Part shown: positions 10,641 to 20,469 of the stretch, piece after piece
How positions within the stretch are numbered: the first letter of the stretch is position 1
How the letters are laid out: each line of letters starts with the position of its first letter
DNA from: Pisolithus tinctorius
Lineage: Eukaryota > Basidiomycota > Agaricomycetes > Boletales > Pisolithaceae
Assembly (NCBI GenBank): GCA_024663395.1
Contig: JANFAH010000009.1
Location: 62,001 to 126,000, forward strand
DNA: 64,000 bases
Reading direction: 5' to 3'
The notes under the pieces: generated by a model
Seen by the model: only the letters and a program-made list of their open reading frames with translations
Database searches by the model: none
What the model was told of the DNA's origin: nothing
Made by a program: the position numbers and the translations under genes

Positions 10641-11704
10641 TGAGGTATGGGCTAGGACCATGGAGCGGAGTACTGGACGGGTAGTAGGAGCACTACCACC
10701 GGAGTTGTAAGTCCGAGTACTGAGAGTGCTGAGACCGGCTTAACAGGTGTCAAGACCGGTTTCGGGAAGCTTTTTCAAGGCCGGAAAAGCTTTAAAACCG
10801 GAGATACAAGGCCGGCAGAGCAGGCCGGACTGGTATGGGGATAGTAAGGAGTGTCGGAGTCAAGGGTGAGGGTATGAAGGCCGGGAACCAGAGCCCGAGA
10901 GGAAACCAGAAGGCCAGTGAAGACCGGCAGGCCAAAAGACAACCAGGAAGACTGGAGTCGGGAGAGTGGGTAGGACTGGAGTTCCGGAGTCAATGGTGGA
11001 GTGACAGTGGCGATGGTTAGGGGGAAGGTGAGGGGTCAGCTGGTACCCGAAGGGGCCTCGCGAACATACAAGTTCCGGGGCGAGTGGGTGAGCTGGGAAA
11101 CAGACCGGCAGAGTCAGGGGTTTGTCAGATGGGCCAAAGCCCGGGGTGTCTTGCAAGCAAATTCATGCTCCAAGGCGGGGTTGACGTCAGGGGGGTTAGC
11201 AAACTTTAGTATTAGGCGGGGATAGGTGACTGCACTACACTCGGCCACCAACGGGTGCCTATTGAGTGGGCTAGTCGGTTCCCTACAACCAAGATACTTC
11301 AGTTCCTAACGAGTTGACAAGGCCAATTAAAACAGGGGTCGGAGACCGAGAGAGAACCAAAGCCGGGTCCACCAAGGACCGGAAAGAGGTGCTAGGTCAA
11401 GACCATAGCACTGGGTAGAGGACAGGGGTAGTTCCGGGAGGAGGGAGAGGCCCGAAGGCCAAATGAGTGACAGAGGAGTAGCATAGAGCTACCCAAGGGG
11501 TATCAGAGGCCAAGGGAGGCCGGAGACAGGGGAGACCGGCCAAAAGAAGGAAGTCCGGAGTGAGCAAGACCGGTCAGGGACCATGAGGAAGTCTGGAGAC
11601 GAGCACTGGGAAAGAGAAAGGAGTCCGGAGTCAGCAAGACCGGTCAGGGGTTATAAGGAAGTCCGGAGGTGACAGGCCGACAAGGCCTAGTGAAGGAGGG
11701 AAGA

Positions 11705-12232
11705 TGTCAAGTACGAGGATTGTCCGGGTTGAGTCCGGACCGGAGACCGAAGCGGGCGCGAGGCCGAGGGGTCGGAGTCAAGGATAAAGACGAAGGTACA
11801 GAAGGGTGGACTGCTTGGACTTAGCGACTGAGGGTACAGCGCTATTCCCTTGCGTGGATCTCAGTCCGAGTCCGAGGCCGAGACGGGGTTATCTGGGGTA
11901 ACTTAGTTGATTTCAGACTGAGGTCTACAGGCCGAGTATCTACGAGCTTATATACTAGAGTAACTATAGTACGGAGACCGGTAATGCCGGTCTCGCAAAG
12001 ATTGCTAAGACGATTGGTAAGACAAGGATTACTAACGTATGACTAAGGTAGCGGAGACCGGGACAGGTGGACCGGGGACAGGACCGGGGACAGGACTTAA
12101 CCGAAATGACAGACACTGCAAAGCAGTGTCTACCGCGCTAGACCAACTGGAGATACAGGATTTGGCGAGGCCGAGGCCGGACTGAGTGAGCGCGAGGCCG
12201 AGTCCGGCCGGAGTCGAGGCATGACTATGACA
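11705..12232 (-). repeat. Solo LTR C1 (family C)
   Basis: 528 bp. Plus strand begins TGTCAAG and ends CTATGACA, with 5-bp duplication GAAGA at 11700-11704 and 12233-12237. The second copy, C2, lies at 28995-36371. It has TATATACTAG-type TATA sequence and a following AGTCTGAAATC on the minus strand. This copy keeps nearly all CpG sites (GTCCGGGTTGAGTCCGGACC), whereas C2 has lost them. Confidence 0.88.
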
Positions 12233-12480
12233 GAAGACCGGAACTCAGAGGACCGGTCATAAGGGAGTCCGGAGGTGGGACAAAGTGGACACAAATAGGA
12301 GGACCGGAGTTAGCAAGTCCGGTCCATGCTACAAAGCCAGGTTGAGGCCAAGGGACTGGCAGGACGAGCCAGGGCCACAAGGGGACCGGAGTTGGCAAGT
12401 CCGGACCAGGGCTGTAAAGCCGGGTGAAACCAAAGGCCTGGCAGGACAAGCCAGGGGGGACTGCTAAGGGGAACAGAGTA

Positions 12481-12668
12481 ATGCACTAATTGATTTGTCT
12501 CTACCGAGACCACCAGCTTGGCTTCTGGTGTACCAGAGTACCAACTTGTTGACCCAGTTAGGATCCTGGGGTAGACTCTAATTGTTTTGTCTCAACCGAG
12601 ACTACCGGTTTTGGCTTCCGGAGTACAGAGCTACCAACTTGTTAACCCGGTTAGGATCCCGGGGTGGA
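12481..12668 (+). repeat. Two tandem units of about 95 bp inside LARD-A
   Basis: Two diverged copies, each reading CTAATTG, GTCTC..ACCGAGAC, TTGGCTTC, TACCAACTTGTT and GTTAGGATCC in the same order. GTCTC..ACCGAGAC contains a small inverted repeat. Role unknown. Confidence 0.7.
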
Positions 12669-13970
12669 CAGAGGACAGGGAAAGGACCGGAAGTGAGGTC
12701 AGGGACCGGGATAGGGGCCGGAGGACCGGCAGACCGGTCCTAGACCGAAGATCGGGGGTCAGGAGCAAGTCCAAAGGGCTAGCATGCCCAGGGGGTGCCT
12801 CTAAGTGGAAAGTGAGGCTGGAAAAGAGGTCAGGACCGGGCTAAGGGCCAGAGGGCTGGCAGACCGGTCCTAGACCGAAACGGAGGTGTCATGCACTAGC
12901 CAAGACCACCAGAGCCGAGGCCCGGTGCAAGTCCAAAGGACAAGCACCACCCCGAGGCCGAGGTGACTAGTGCAGGACCGGGACAACGGACAGGGGACCC
13001 AGGAGGGGTCTGAGAGGAATAAGAGGGTCTGGGGAAAGCCAGGACCAGTCCAAGACCTAGTAACAGGTCCTGACAAGTCTGGGTGAGGTGGCTGAGTCAG
13101 ACCGAGGCCGGGAGGGCCAGTAACAAAGGGTAGGAGGCCGAGGGAAGTGGCAAACCGGCTCTAGGCAAGTCCGGGTGAGTGTGGACAAGCCAACCAAGGC
13201 CGGACAGGCCGGTAACAGACAGTCTGGAGACCGGAAGGGGGTCCCAGGCTCCAAGGCTGGTGTAGCAAAGGCCGAGGGTGGAGACCGGACCCAAAAACCG
13301 CTGAAGCCGAGTGCCGATGGGGAACCAGGGAAGGTGTTGAGGGCCGGGACTGGCCAAGTCCAGGCCTGGGGGTTGCACCGGAGGTGCACAGAGGTCTGAA
13401 GACCAATATCAGGGAGTCAGGAGGTCAAATGAGTGATGAGATCCCAGCGTCCAGAACAGTAGAACTGGACCTAGAGACCGCTGGGATGACTGAGATAAGG
13501 ACTGTGGTGAAGACCAGGGTGACCAGCCAGAGGTGAGAGACAGCTCGGGGGAGCTAACAGAGGTGAGTCCGGTTCATGAGGCCGGCTCAGGGGCAAGTCC
13601 GGAGAGTAACTCCGACTTGGAAGTGGGCTCAGGCCTGAACCCAGGTTGGTGGTGAGTCCGGATGGTGAGTCCGACTCAGGGGTTGACATGGCCGGTCCGG
13701 AGTCAGGAGAAAACGAGGGGCAGGCAGGGCAGGAGTGAGGGAATGGATGCATTAGGTTTTGACCACTAAGGACATAGTGTCAGGGGTAATGCAACCCGGG
13801 GGTGTGCAGAGTGCCAAGGGGTGCCGGGTTACCTCTCTGCTTTAGCAGAGATCTCCGGGTTGGGCCCCGGAGTCAGAGGAGAGGTATCCCAATGAGTCCT
13901 GATGGGCAAGGTCATGGGTAGGGGCTCTAGAGCAGGACCTAGACATGATGCAATGGCTTGCACAAGTGTG

Positions 13971-13981
13971 AGTCAGAATAT
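13971..13981 (-). other. LARD-A putative self-priming primer-binding site
   Basis: On the minus strand ATATTCTGACT lies two bases after the end of the 5' LTR. It is the exact 11-nt complement of AGTCAGAATAT inside the LTR (14380-14390), at the predicted transcript start. No tRNA 3'-end complement (TGG...) is visible, so Tf1-like self-priming is the simplest reading. Confidence 0.6.
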
Positions 13982-13983
13982 AC

Positions 13984-14888
13984 TGTGAAGTACGGGTTTA
14001 CCCTCGGAGTGACCGGGCTTCAAGACCGGGTGACAGGGGCTGAGTCCGAGTGACCAGAGTCAAGGCCGAGAGACAGGGGCCAAGTCCGGTTGGACCAGAG
14101 TTGAGGCCGGAGGTTAGGGGCTAAGTCCGGAGGCCCGGACTTAAGGCCGGGAGCGCGGGAACAAGGCCGGTAGCGTGGGAAACCGACCGGTCTTGGAGTG
14201 CGCACAGGGGGAAGCCGGTCTGGGGTTGGATCTACCTCCCTTGGTCTCAGCTTATGTGCTGTACCCTTATGCAAGCCGGGGAGAGGTCCGGGACAGGGGT
14301 CAGGGATAGCTTAAGGCTCAGCCTTATCTATAGAGTAGTCTCGAGGGGTAAGACAGGAGTCGAGGGTAATACTTAATTGATATTCTGACTGAGGGTACTA
14401 CGACGTATGTACAGGGGTTAAATACTTGAGGCCGGTCCGGAGTAAAGGACATGAAGCCGGACTTGTGAATAAGCTATTAGCAAGATGATTAGCAAGAGTG
14501 AGGATAGCCACAGAGGCTGTGCAGAGACTAATAGCTAAAGTCCGGGTGACCGGCATACCAGGGTCAGACACAGGATTTGTACAGTAAGCAAAGTCAGATG
14601 AACGGGCTAGACTAAATATAGTACAAACAAAGGGAAACAGACTGGAGTTATGTCCGGGTGACCCAGACATAGACCTGGGAGGACTGGGGTGGAGCAGCGC
14701 AAGGCCGAGAGGCCGAAATGGACCGGAGATAGGGGTAAAACACCGGACTTGAGTTATTCAGACCAGAGTTGAGTTATCTAGGGCCAGGACTGGGTTTTCT
14801 AGGCTGGACTAGGACCGGAGTTGACCGGAGATAGGGGCTAGGGGTCCGGACTGGACTGAGTCCGAGTCCGAGAGTCATGGATATGACA
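13984..14888 (-). repeat. LARD-A 5' LTR
   Basis: 905 bp, same ends as the 3' LTR, followed by the right copy of CTTAC. It holds the promoter described separately. Confidence 0.95.
14380..14424 (-). promoter_or_regulatory. LARD-A LTR core promoter: TATA-like box and predicted start
   Basis: TATTTAAC on the minus strand (14424-14417) is followed 34 nt later by AGTCAGAATAT, the segment that pairs with the primer site. Family B and C LTRs keep the same arrangement with AGTCTGAATATC or AGTCTGAAATC, which supports a conserved transcript start. Confidence 0.5.
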
Positions 14889-15991
14889 CTTACCCCCATG
14901 GGCATGACTGTCCACTCATACAAGCCCCATGGTGTATGTACCGCCAACCACTTAATGTCGTCAGGATGGACCTTGGTCTGGAAAAATGCGTTAGTCATAT
15001 CCAGCTTTGTGAAGTACTTGCCCTTAGCACAGTCGTGAAGGATCTCATCTATACGAGGCAACGGATGATTATCGGGCACTGTGTTTAAGTTGAGTTGGCG
15101 GAAGTCGTTTACCCAGCGTGGTAGTGCAGTGGGGTCGGCCTTCGGAATGATGAATGCGGGGGAAGAGTGTGTACTGTTGGAGGGGCGCAGGCGTCCTGCA
15201 TCGAGATGTTGTTGAAGCAACGTTTTCCACGCCTCGCGGTATTCCTTAGGGCAGTCATACGACCGAAGTTGAATGACCTTATTGGCATCTTTGGGCTGTA
15301 CACGGAAAAGGACATCGTCGGGAAGCGCATCTGTGGGTGGAATGTCAACCGGAAAACAGTCTGCGAACTCCGTCTTCAAGTGTGCGTCACGCCTTGACAA
15401 TTCTTCAACGGCCGCAAGGACCTCAATGTGGTGTTGTACCGCGCCGATAACATCCACCCCCGAAACCGGAGTGGACGCTGCCTCCGCGATCTCCCGATAT
15501 GTTGGTAAAACATCCCGTAGTTCCGTAAGAACCGCCTTTTTAAGTTTCTTTACAGTCTGAATAGAAGGAGTTACTGTTTGAGGTGGGGAACTAACGGGAG
15601 CCGGAGGATTCATTAAGTCGTAACCACTATCTTTATTAACACATGTTCGGAGGGCGTGATCGACAACGAGCTGATTATGAGAAAGGAACGGGAGCCCTAA
15701 CAGAAGTGGAGTACACAGGCCCTGCGCGATAATGGCACGAACGGAGCGCGAACGAAAGCGCATATCAGGGGAAAGGCAAGACAAGACAACATAACTTTCT
15801 AATGACATAACCTCTCGGTCACCTGACGAGAGCGCGACCGAGACATCAAGTGACTTATGCAACTGGCGGCATCGAAGACCCAGCTTCGCGACAAGGGTCT
15901 CATCAATCAGAACTAAATGAGAGCCACTGTCAATAAGCGCTTTTATGGGGAGGGGGAAGGTTAAGTTGGGTCCCTCAACAAGACAAGACCA
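14889..15991 (-). pseudogene. Gypsy-1 protease and N-terminal reverse transcriptase
   Basis: The frame continues from gag beyond an in-frame TGA (15992-15994). It reads EGPNLTFPLPIKALIDSGSH, the retropepsin active site DSG, then LVLIDETLVAKLG and LLLGLPFLSHNQ (flap/end of protease). A linker follows, then reverse transcriptase motifs: WKTLLQQHLDAGRLRPS, SSPAFIIPKAD, WVNDFRQLN, YFTKLDMTNAFFQ, HTPWGLYEWTVMPMGV. The sequence stops at LARD-A in the middle of the MPMG motif. Gag and pol share one frame, so a single gag-pol polyprotein is likely; the TGA fits a CGA transition. Confidence 0.9.
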
Positions 15992-17341
15992 TCAAAGATG
16001 GGGAACAGAAACGGGGGCGACGTACTCTTCACCTGAGTCTGTCCCATCCCCAAGGGCAGCGGAGGGCATCACGACCGCGATGGCATCCGTATCTTCCTCC
16101 TCAGTGATACGGGAGCGCTTCGAGGCCGGCTCGTCTTCGACAACCGCGTTGACGGGCTTGGCACGTTTCTTATGAGCAGCTTCAACATTGGCAGCGGTCA
16201 AGGCTTTGTAATTCTTTGCGTCTGGGAATTCATTTGGGCAGTTATGCGTGGTATGATTCTGGAAGAGGCGACGACACTTGAAACAACCCGAATTGTCTCG
16301 GAGAAGCTGGCGCTCCTCAACAGTTAGAGCAGGAGGTCGGGTGCGTGCACGGCCGTCAGATGCCTTCGAGTTCGACGTAGTAGCATTGGCTGCACGACTA
16401 GGCTGGAAAGGCTTCTTGCGAAGGGCCGCGTCAAGTTTTGCTGCGTCATGGACACGTTTCTCGTCAAGGAGGCGAACCAGATCAAGCCAGGCGCGGAACC
16501 GCTTCTCACGACGAGTACCCGTCAAACGGTACTCTGCGGTGAGGTCTGGATGCATGTGGGATTCCAAGTGAAAACGGAGGTGATCTTCAGTAAGATGGAA
16601 CTCGCTTCCTCGCAGTAGTACATTCAAGCTTTCCACCTCGACGGCCCACAAATGGAAAGCCTTGTTACCCTGCGTCGATGACAACATTTTCTGCTGGATG
16701 GCCTCTGCCCAGTCGCTAGGAAGCCAATACGTATGGACCTCCTCCATAAACTCTGCAAAGGAGAGATCGGTCAGGCAACTACCGTTGTTACTAACCCAGT
16801 CCTGGACGCGGGGGTCTAGAAGATGACCGACGACCTTAGTAACCTGGGCATCCTCTGCTACGCTCTTTAGTCGAAAATAATTTTTGCACCCCAGCTCCCA
16901 GCTCCGCAACCCTTCCGGAGTAATATCACCCGCTGTCAAGAAGGGAGGGGTTTTACCAGGATTGGTGTTTTCACACCGTGCTGCCTGAGGTTGCGTCGAA
17001 GACATCGAAATGGCAGGGAAGACTACAGCAGAGCTGTCTGATGATGAAGAGCTATCTGAGGGGGTGGGAGATATCGGCTGAGTCTGCAGAGAACATGCAG
17101 GCTGGGGAGCATGTGGAGGGGAGGCGGGTGAAGACGGAGTGGTGCTGGGCAGAACCACAGGCGGTGGCGTTGGTGACTGAGCGGTGGGTGGCAGAGACAG
17201 CGGAGATGAAGATGAAAGCAGCGGAGACGACAATGGTGTCGTGGGCGGAGGGTGATTCCCTCGACTACGGGTAGTCAAGGGCACCAGGATGGATGGAATG
17301 CGACGAGGCGGCAGCTTGACACCTTTACCAGGCGTCGACAC
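15992..17341 (-). pseudogene. Gypsy-1 gag
   Basis: Open frame of 449 codons. It has a Pro/Ser-rich N-terminal 110 residues, then the capsid-like region (TPEGLRSWELGCKNYF, FAEFMEEVHTYWLP, RAWLDLVRLLDEKR), a basic stretch, a zinc knuckle CFKCRRLFQNHTTHNC with six rather than four residues before the His, and an acidic end. The first codon of the open frame is GTG, with an in-frame TAG just upstream. The ancestral start may have been an ATG mutated to GTG, or translation may begin at the ATG of MSSTQPQAARC (17005). It would form the virus-like particle. It reads into protease through a TGA. Confidence 0.85.
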
Positions 17342-17365
17342 GCACTATGGCACATTCAAAAAAAG

Positions 17366-17684
17366 TGGAACTCACCACGGAGGGGTGAGAACACTCAACG
17401 ATCACAACTGTGACAGAACGTGGACAGGCGTGTGGATTAGACGATTTAGCGTATACGCTGATACAGGGCAATCGCAGAGAGAGAGAGAAAAAGAGGGAAA
17501 AGAGAGATATGACCCATACACGCAGGTAGCACCAGTATATATACCCCAGGGTGTACAAACAATGCAACACAGGGGGGATCCGCATGCCCAGACAAGGGCA
17601 CGATAGGAGATGTGATATCATGACGTGTTAGCGTGAGTGATGTGTGAGCATGAGTGGTGCGTGAGTGGTAAGCATATGCTTACA
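17366..17684 (-). repeat. Gypsy-1 5' LTR
   Basis: 319 bp, plus-strand ends TGGAACTCACC...GCTTACA, followed by GAGCC (17685-17689). A TATA-like GTATATATAC lies near 17540. The sequence after the LTR on the minus strand (CTTTTTTTGAATGTGCC) has no match in the LTR that would suggest self-priming, and no clear tRNA complement. Confidence 0.92.
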
Positions 17685-18121
17685 GAGCCTTTGGTCTTTC
17701 TACAGGAGAGTCGAAGGTAATACCTTCTGGATTACTGATGATGACTATGTACAGCTGAGTCTACCGAAGTCGGACATTCGCGTTACGAGTGCTGCTATCT
17801 GCACGGACAATATATCCCATGGACATTGAGACCTTGAGGGGAGGAAAGAAGAGGGAGGGAAACAGCGAGGTGTAGACTTACATACGAGACAAGCCTGCCC
17901 AAAGCCTGCCAATGTATGTACATGCAACGGAAGACAGGGGGACGTCGCTATGTGCACAAGAGAGGCCTACAGATCGCCGGAAGTAGGGCGTGGATCTGGA
18001 TGATATACTGTACAGGGGCTTGACGAGAGTAAAACGAACTTAGCATACAAAAGGGGGGAAAACCAACTGAAACCTCATATCATTGTCCATCATGCGGTAC
18101 CTAACGGAAAACCTACGGCCG
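17685..18121. other. Downstream flank of the bHLH gene
   Basis: 437 bp between the Gypsy-1 target duplication and the bHLH stop codon. No ORF I can support; likely 3' untranslated and intergenic sequence. Gypsy-1 therefore sits close behind the only intact host gene. Confidence 0.5.
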
Positions 18122-19125
18122 TTACTCCGTTCTGGGCCGCTTAATCGATCGACCATCAGCAGTGTCACTTTCGTTCTTTTCCGCATCTGGTCTCAATTCT
18201 CCATCGCATCGTACCTGAACTGCATCCTCTTGACGCTCAGATGAGCGGGAGCGTGGGCCAGGCGATGAACCTGACGCGTGGTCTCGTAGTTGCTGAACAA
18301 CCCCGGCCGTTGCGGTGTTCGCTTGCGGAACACCTCTGAGCAATTCCAATTCACTTTCGGCGCGTTGTCGAGCCATGCGTTCTTCTTCCCACATTCTCCG
18401 CATTTCTTCCAACTGGGCTTGAAGGTCACCCATCGCCTGGTCCATCAATAGCTTCTCAAGTGTCCATTTTTCAATATTGCGCGCTTCATTCTCCTTAAGG
18501 TGGTGAATATACTGCACCGCGCGCGCGAGGATCGCACCCTTCGCCTTTTCGCCCGAGCTGTTGGGAACGATGCGGCCAAGTTCATTGATACCTTCGTTGA
18601 TATTGCCTCTTCGTCTTCGCTCAACTTCTTTCTTCGTTTGAAAAAGAAAGTAAGTACGTGTAGGAGAATGCTAATTGTCTCGAGACGTACATGGTTATCT
18701 TTTCTCTGGCGTGCCCATTCGTCCGTCCCCATTGTAGGATTTCTACCTCCCCGAGTACGGCCACTCGTCATCATCATCGAAGCATTAGATTTTGCCTTGC
18801 CATCTTGGTCCCCTTCGTTTTGAACGTCGGAAATTCCTTGTGGTGGGGACGGGGGTAATTGAGGGCCTTGGGCGGCGACCGCGGCCGCCGAGAGTTGACC
18901 CAAGTCAGGTGGGCCACTGGGGTGAGACGATGGGCCAGGATCGCTAATGTCAGGTACTCCTGGAGCCGTCGTGTGAGGGACCGATACTTGATGTGGTGGA
19001 TGGGGCAGCTGCTGTTGATTTGATTCCGGGATGGGAAACATGCCTGCCTGAACCTTTTGGAATAAGCCTGGCAACGATTTCAAGAGATTCTGCATCTCTA
19101 CAGCGTCAATGCGAGGCTGTTCCAT
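18122..19125 (-). CDS. Cbf1-like bHLH-zipper transcription factor (two exons)
   Basis: Exon 1 is 19125-18691, intron 18690-18632 (59 nt, GTACGT...GAAG), exon 2 18631-18122; the product is 314 aa. The ATG at 19123-19125 is the first in frame (MEQPRIDAVEMQ). Residues 1-130 are Gln/Pro/Ser-rich and probably disordered. Residues 135-200 hold the bHLH domain: the basic part DEWARQRKDNH, interrupted by the intron, then KEVERRRRGNINEGIN, then the loop and ILARAVQYIHHLKENEA. The His and Glu and the Arg run are those of E-box (CACGTG) binders. A leucine-rich coiled coil follows to about residue 260, then a polar tail. In yeasts Cbf1 binds RTCACRTG at centromeres and sulfur-metabolism promoters; the role here is inferred. 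The gene looks intact. Confidence 0.85.
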
Positions 19126-19198
19126 CACATTCAACAACCTCTAGCCCTAGTCGTGTCTGGTGCAGGTCACGGGGTAAGGAGGTCAAAGTCACGAGCAA

Positions 19199-19282
19199 GT
19201 CACATGTCGCTGTTTATATTCAACGCGTGAACCAAATAAAGGTAAACTTTACCGCCATGCCTTGTAGACACGGTCATGTGAC
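19199..19282 (-). promoter_or_regulatory. Two Cbf1-type (RTCACRTG) sites upstream of the bHLH gene
   Basis: GTCACATG at 19199-19206 on the plus strand, and GTCACATG on the minus strand at 19282-19275. They lie 74 and 150 bp upstream of the bHLH start codon. Both match the yeast Cbf1 consensus RTCACRTG in full, and the second sits in the palindrome GGTCATGTGACC. Autoregulation is inferred. Confidence 0.45.
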
Positions 19283-19474
19283 CTCACATCATGGATTTTG
19301 GAAAGCTAGGGATGTCCTTGGATGAAGATTCTTGAACACTGCATATATATTTGCCACATACATCCTGATGGGCATCAGAATGTTGATTTTAGCTTCAAGT
19401 TTAGTACATAATGCAGTGGTCAATATTTAGTGTTGGAGTAAAACAGTCCCTGTCTGTGCTAGGAGGTGTGTGAG

Positions 19475-19575
19475 TGCATACTTACATAAGCATTTGGAGC
19501 GTACACTAAGTAGTAAATTTTACCTAAGTTCCCTCAGTAGCTTGTCCACTACTGAGGGTGAGTACACACATCTCA
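19475..19575 (-). repeat. Small hairpin repeat X, copy 1
   Basis: On the minus strand reads CCCTCAGTAG, a loop, then CTACTGAGGG, and about 60 bp later CTTATGTAAG. The same order of words occurs at 21128-21320 and 42980-43080. No ORF; probably a MITE or a small solo LTR. Confidence 0.55.
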
Positions 19576-19832
19576 TCACTTACTACATTCTGCTGATACA
19601 TTGGCAAACCAACCCTCCCCTGGAAAGCTCTGGCCAGTGCTGGCCAGCAATCCCATACCCCCAGACTATTATGTGTATGGCTGTGCTACTGCTTGATCTG
19701 GTCATGGCTGTACATGTCATATGTACATCATTGCCATGCTGGTATTTCAAATCATTGCCACTGTCCCTGTCATTGCCTTTGGAGTTGTGTGTATCACATT
19801 CCATCCCAAGCCTATAATGAAGGTATGAGTCC

Positions 19833-20173
19833 TCACCTCAGTGCATGAAGTAGTCACTGAGGTGGAAAAGAATGGTTCAGAAAATTTATAGCACTGTAAT
19901 TAGTAAGTACAGTGACTTTGGAATTTAATTCCAAAGGTCAGAGAAAAACTCCAAGTGCCCTGGGCAAAACTCCAGGATGTTACTGTAACTTGGGAATGTT
20001 GAGTATGTGTTCTGGAGCTATGGTAATGTCTCAGAGTTTCACCCAGAGTGCTCAAAGTTTTTCTCTGACCTTCAGAATTGAATTTTGATGTCACTGTGCT
20101 TACTAATTATGGTATTATAAATTTTCTGCACCATTCTTTTCCACCTCAGTGACTACTTTGTGCACTGAGGTGA
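19833..20173. mobile_element. Foldback (MITE-like) element with about 150-bp inverted repeats
   Basis: The left arm from TCACCTCAGTG (19833) and the right arm ending CACTGAGGTGA (20173) are inverted copies over roughly 145-160 bp. They share, in order, AGTAGTCACTGAGGTGGAAA, AGAATGGT.CAGAAAATTTAT, AATTAGTAAG.ACAGTGAC and AAGGTCAGAGAAAAACT. Each arm tip is itself a short palindrome (CACCTCAGTG...CACTGAGGTG). No ORF and no clear target duplication. The whole could fold into one long hairpin. Confidence 0.75.
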
Positions 20174-20341
20174 GTATAGCTACACTCCATTTGTTTACTC
20201 CATACTGATGTAGGGTAGAGCTCATAACTTCATTAGGTACAAATATAGTGGCTACTTTGTGTACTAAGAACTCATAGCTTTGTTTGGTTATGAGCCATGC
20301 TCTTGCACTCTAATTCCAAAGGAGACTCTACAAGGCAACAA

Positions 20342-20469
20342 TACCCTCTACAGAAAAAGATGATCACTCCTTACAAGTCCTAACCCTTAATGTGGATAGA
20401 AGCAACTGGCTATATTACAAAACTTGAGTTGAATGGGCCATCAGTTTGAGAGGGCTGATTGGACACCTG
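20342..20469 (+). pseudogene. Possible Copia-type gag N-terminal fragment
   Basis: One frame reads STEKDDHSLQVLTLNVD, then RSNWLYYKT, a TGA, VEWAISLRGLIGHL. The words resemble the start of Ty1/copia gag proteins (dGSNW..yk ... GL..hL). It is cut at 20469 by LTR B1, whose expected target duplication ACCTG lies at 20465-20469. Too short to be certain. Confidence 0.3.

Larger units (their letters stand above)
8539..13983. other. LARD-A internal region, non-coding, CCGG-rich and strand-asymmetric
   Basis: 5.4 kb with no ORF I can assign to any family. The plus strand is rich in G and A, with short recurring words (GACCGG, CCGGAG, GGCCGGA, AAGACCGG) scattered throughout rather than in a strict tandem. 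Longer internal duplications exist, such as the pair near 11550-11670 containing AGCAAGACCGGTCAGGG. It also holds a second polypurine-like tract (10597) and solo LTR C1 (11705-12232). Short ORFs here are by-products of the skew. Confidence 0.7.
7634..14888 (-). mobile_element. LARD-A: large non-autonomous LTR retrotransposon (family A) nested in Gypsy-1
   Basis: Two 905-bp family A LTRs in direct (minus) orientation bound 5445 bp of internal sequence. The target duplication CTTAC is at 7629-7633 and 14889-14893. The polypurine tract lies next to the left (3') LTR and the primer site next to the right (5') LTR. No gag or pol motif is seen anywhere inside. Removing the element with one CTTAC copy rejoins the Gypsy-1 frame exactly at the conserved MPMG...NAPA reverse-transcriptase motif. 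The size and non-coding interior fit a LARD-type element mobilised in trans, perhaps by a Gypsy-4-like relative. Confidence 0.9.
4773..17684 (-). mobile_element. Gypsy-1, Ty3/gypsy chromovirus, split by LARD-A
   Basis: LTRs at 4773-5074 and 17366-17684 flank a gag-pol region on the minus strand. The 5-bp duplication GAGCC lies at 4768-4772 and 17685-17689. Domain order is gag, protease, reverse transcriptase, RNase H, integrase, chromodomain, the order of Metaviridae chromoviruses. Without the nested 7.26 kb the element is about 5.65 kb. Damage seen: a GTG where gag would start, a TGA between gag and protease, the nested insertion in reverse transcriptase, and a 1-base deletion near 6662. CpG is largely retained, so the element looks younger than Gypsy-2 and Gypsy-3. 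Confidence 0.95.

Noticed and set aside
14774..14888. Pol ORF extending into the LARD-A LTR
   Set aside because: The reading frame crosses the insertion border by chance; the true continuation is at 7633 downward.
15992..15994. Programmed frameshift between Gypsy-1 gag and pol
   Set aside because: Gag and pol are in the same frame, separated by one TGA that fits a CGA transition; readthrough is possible but no shift is needed.
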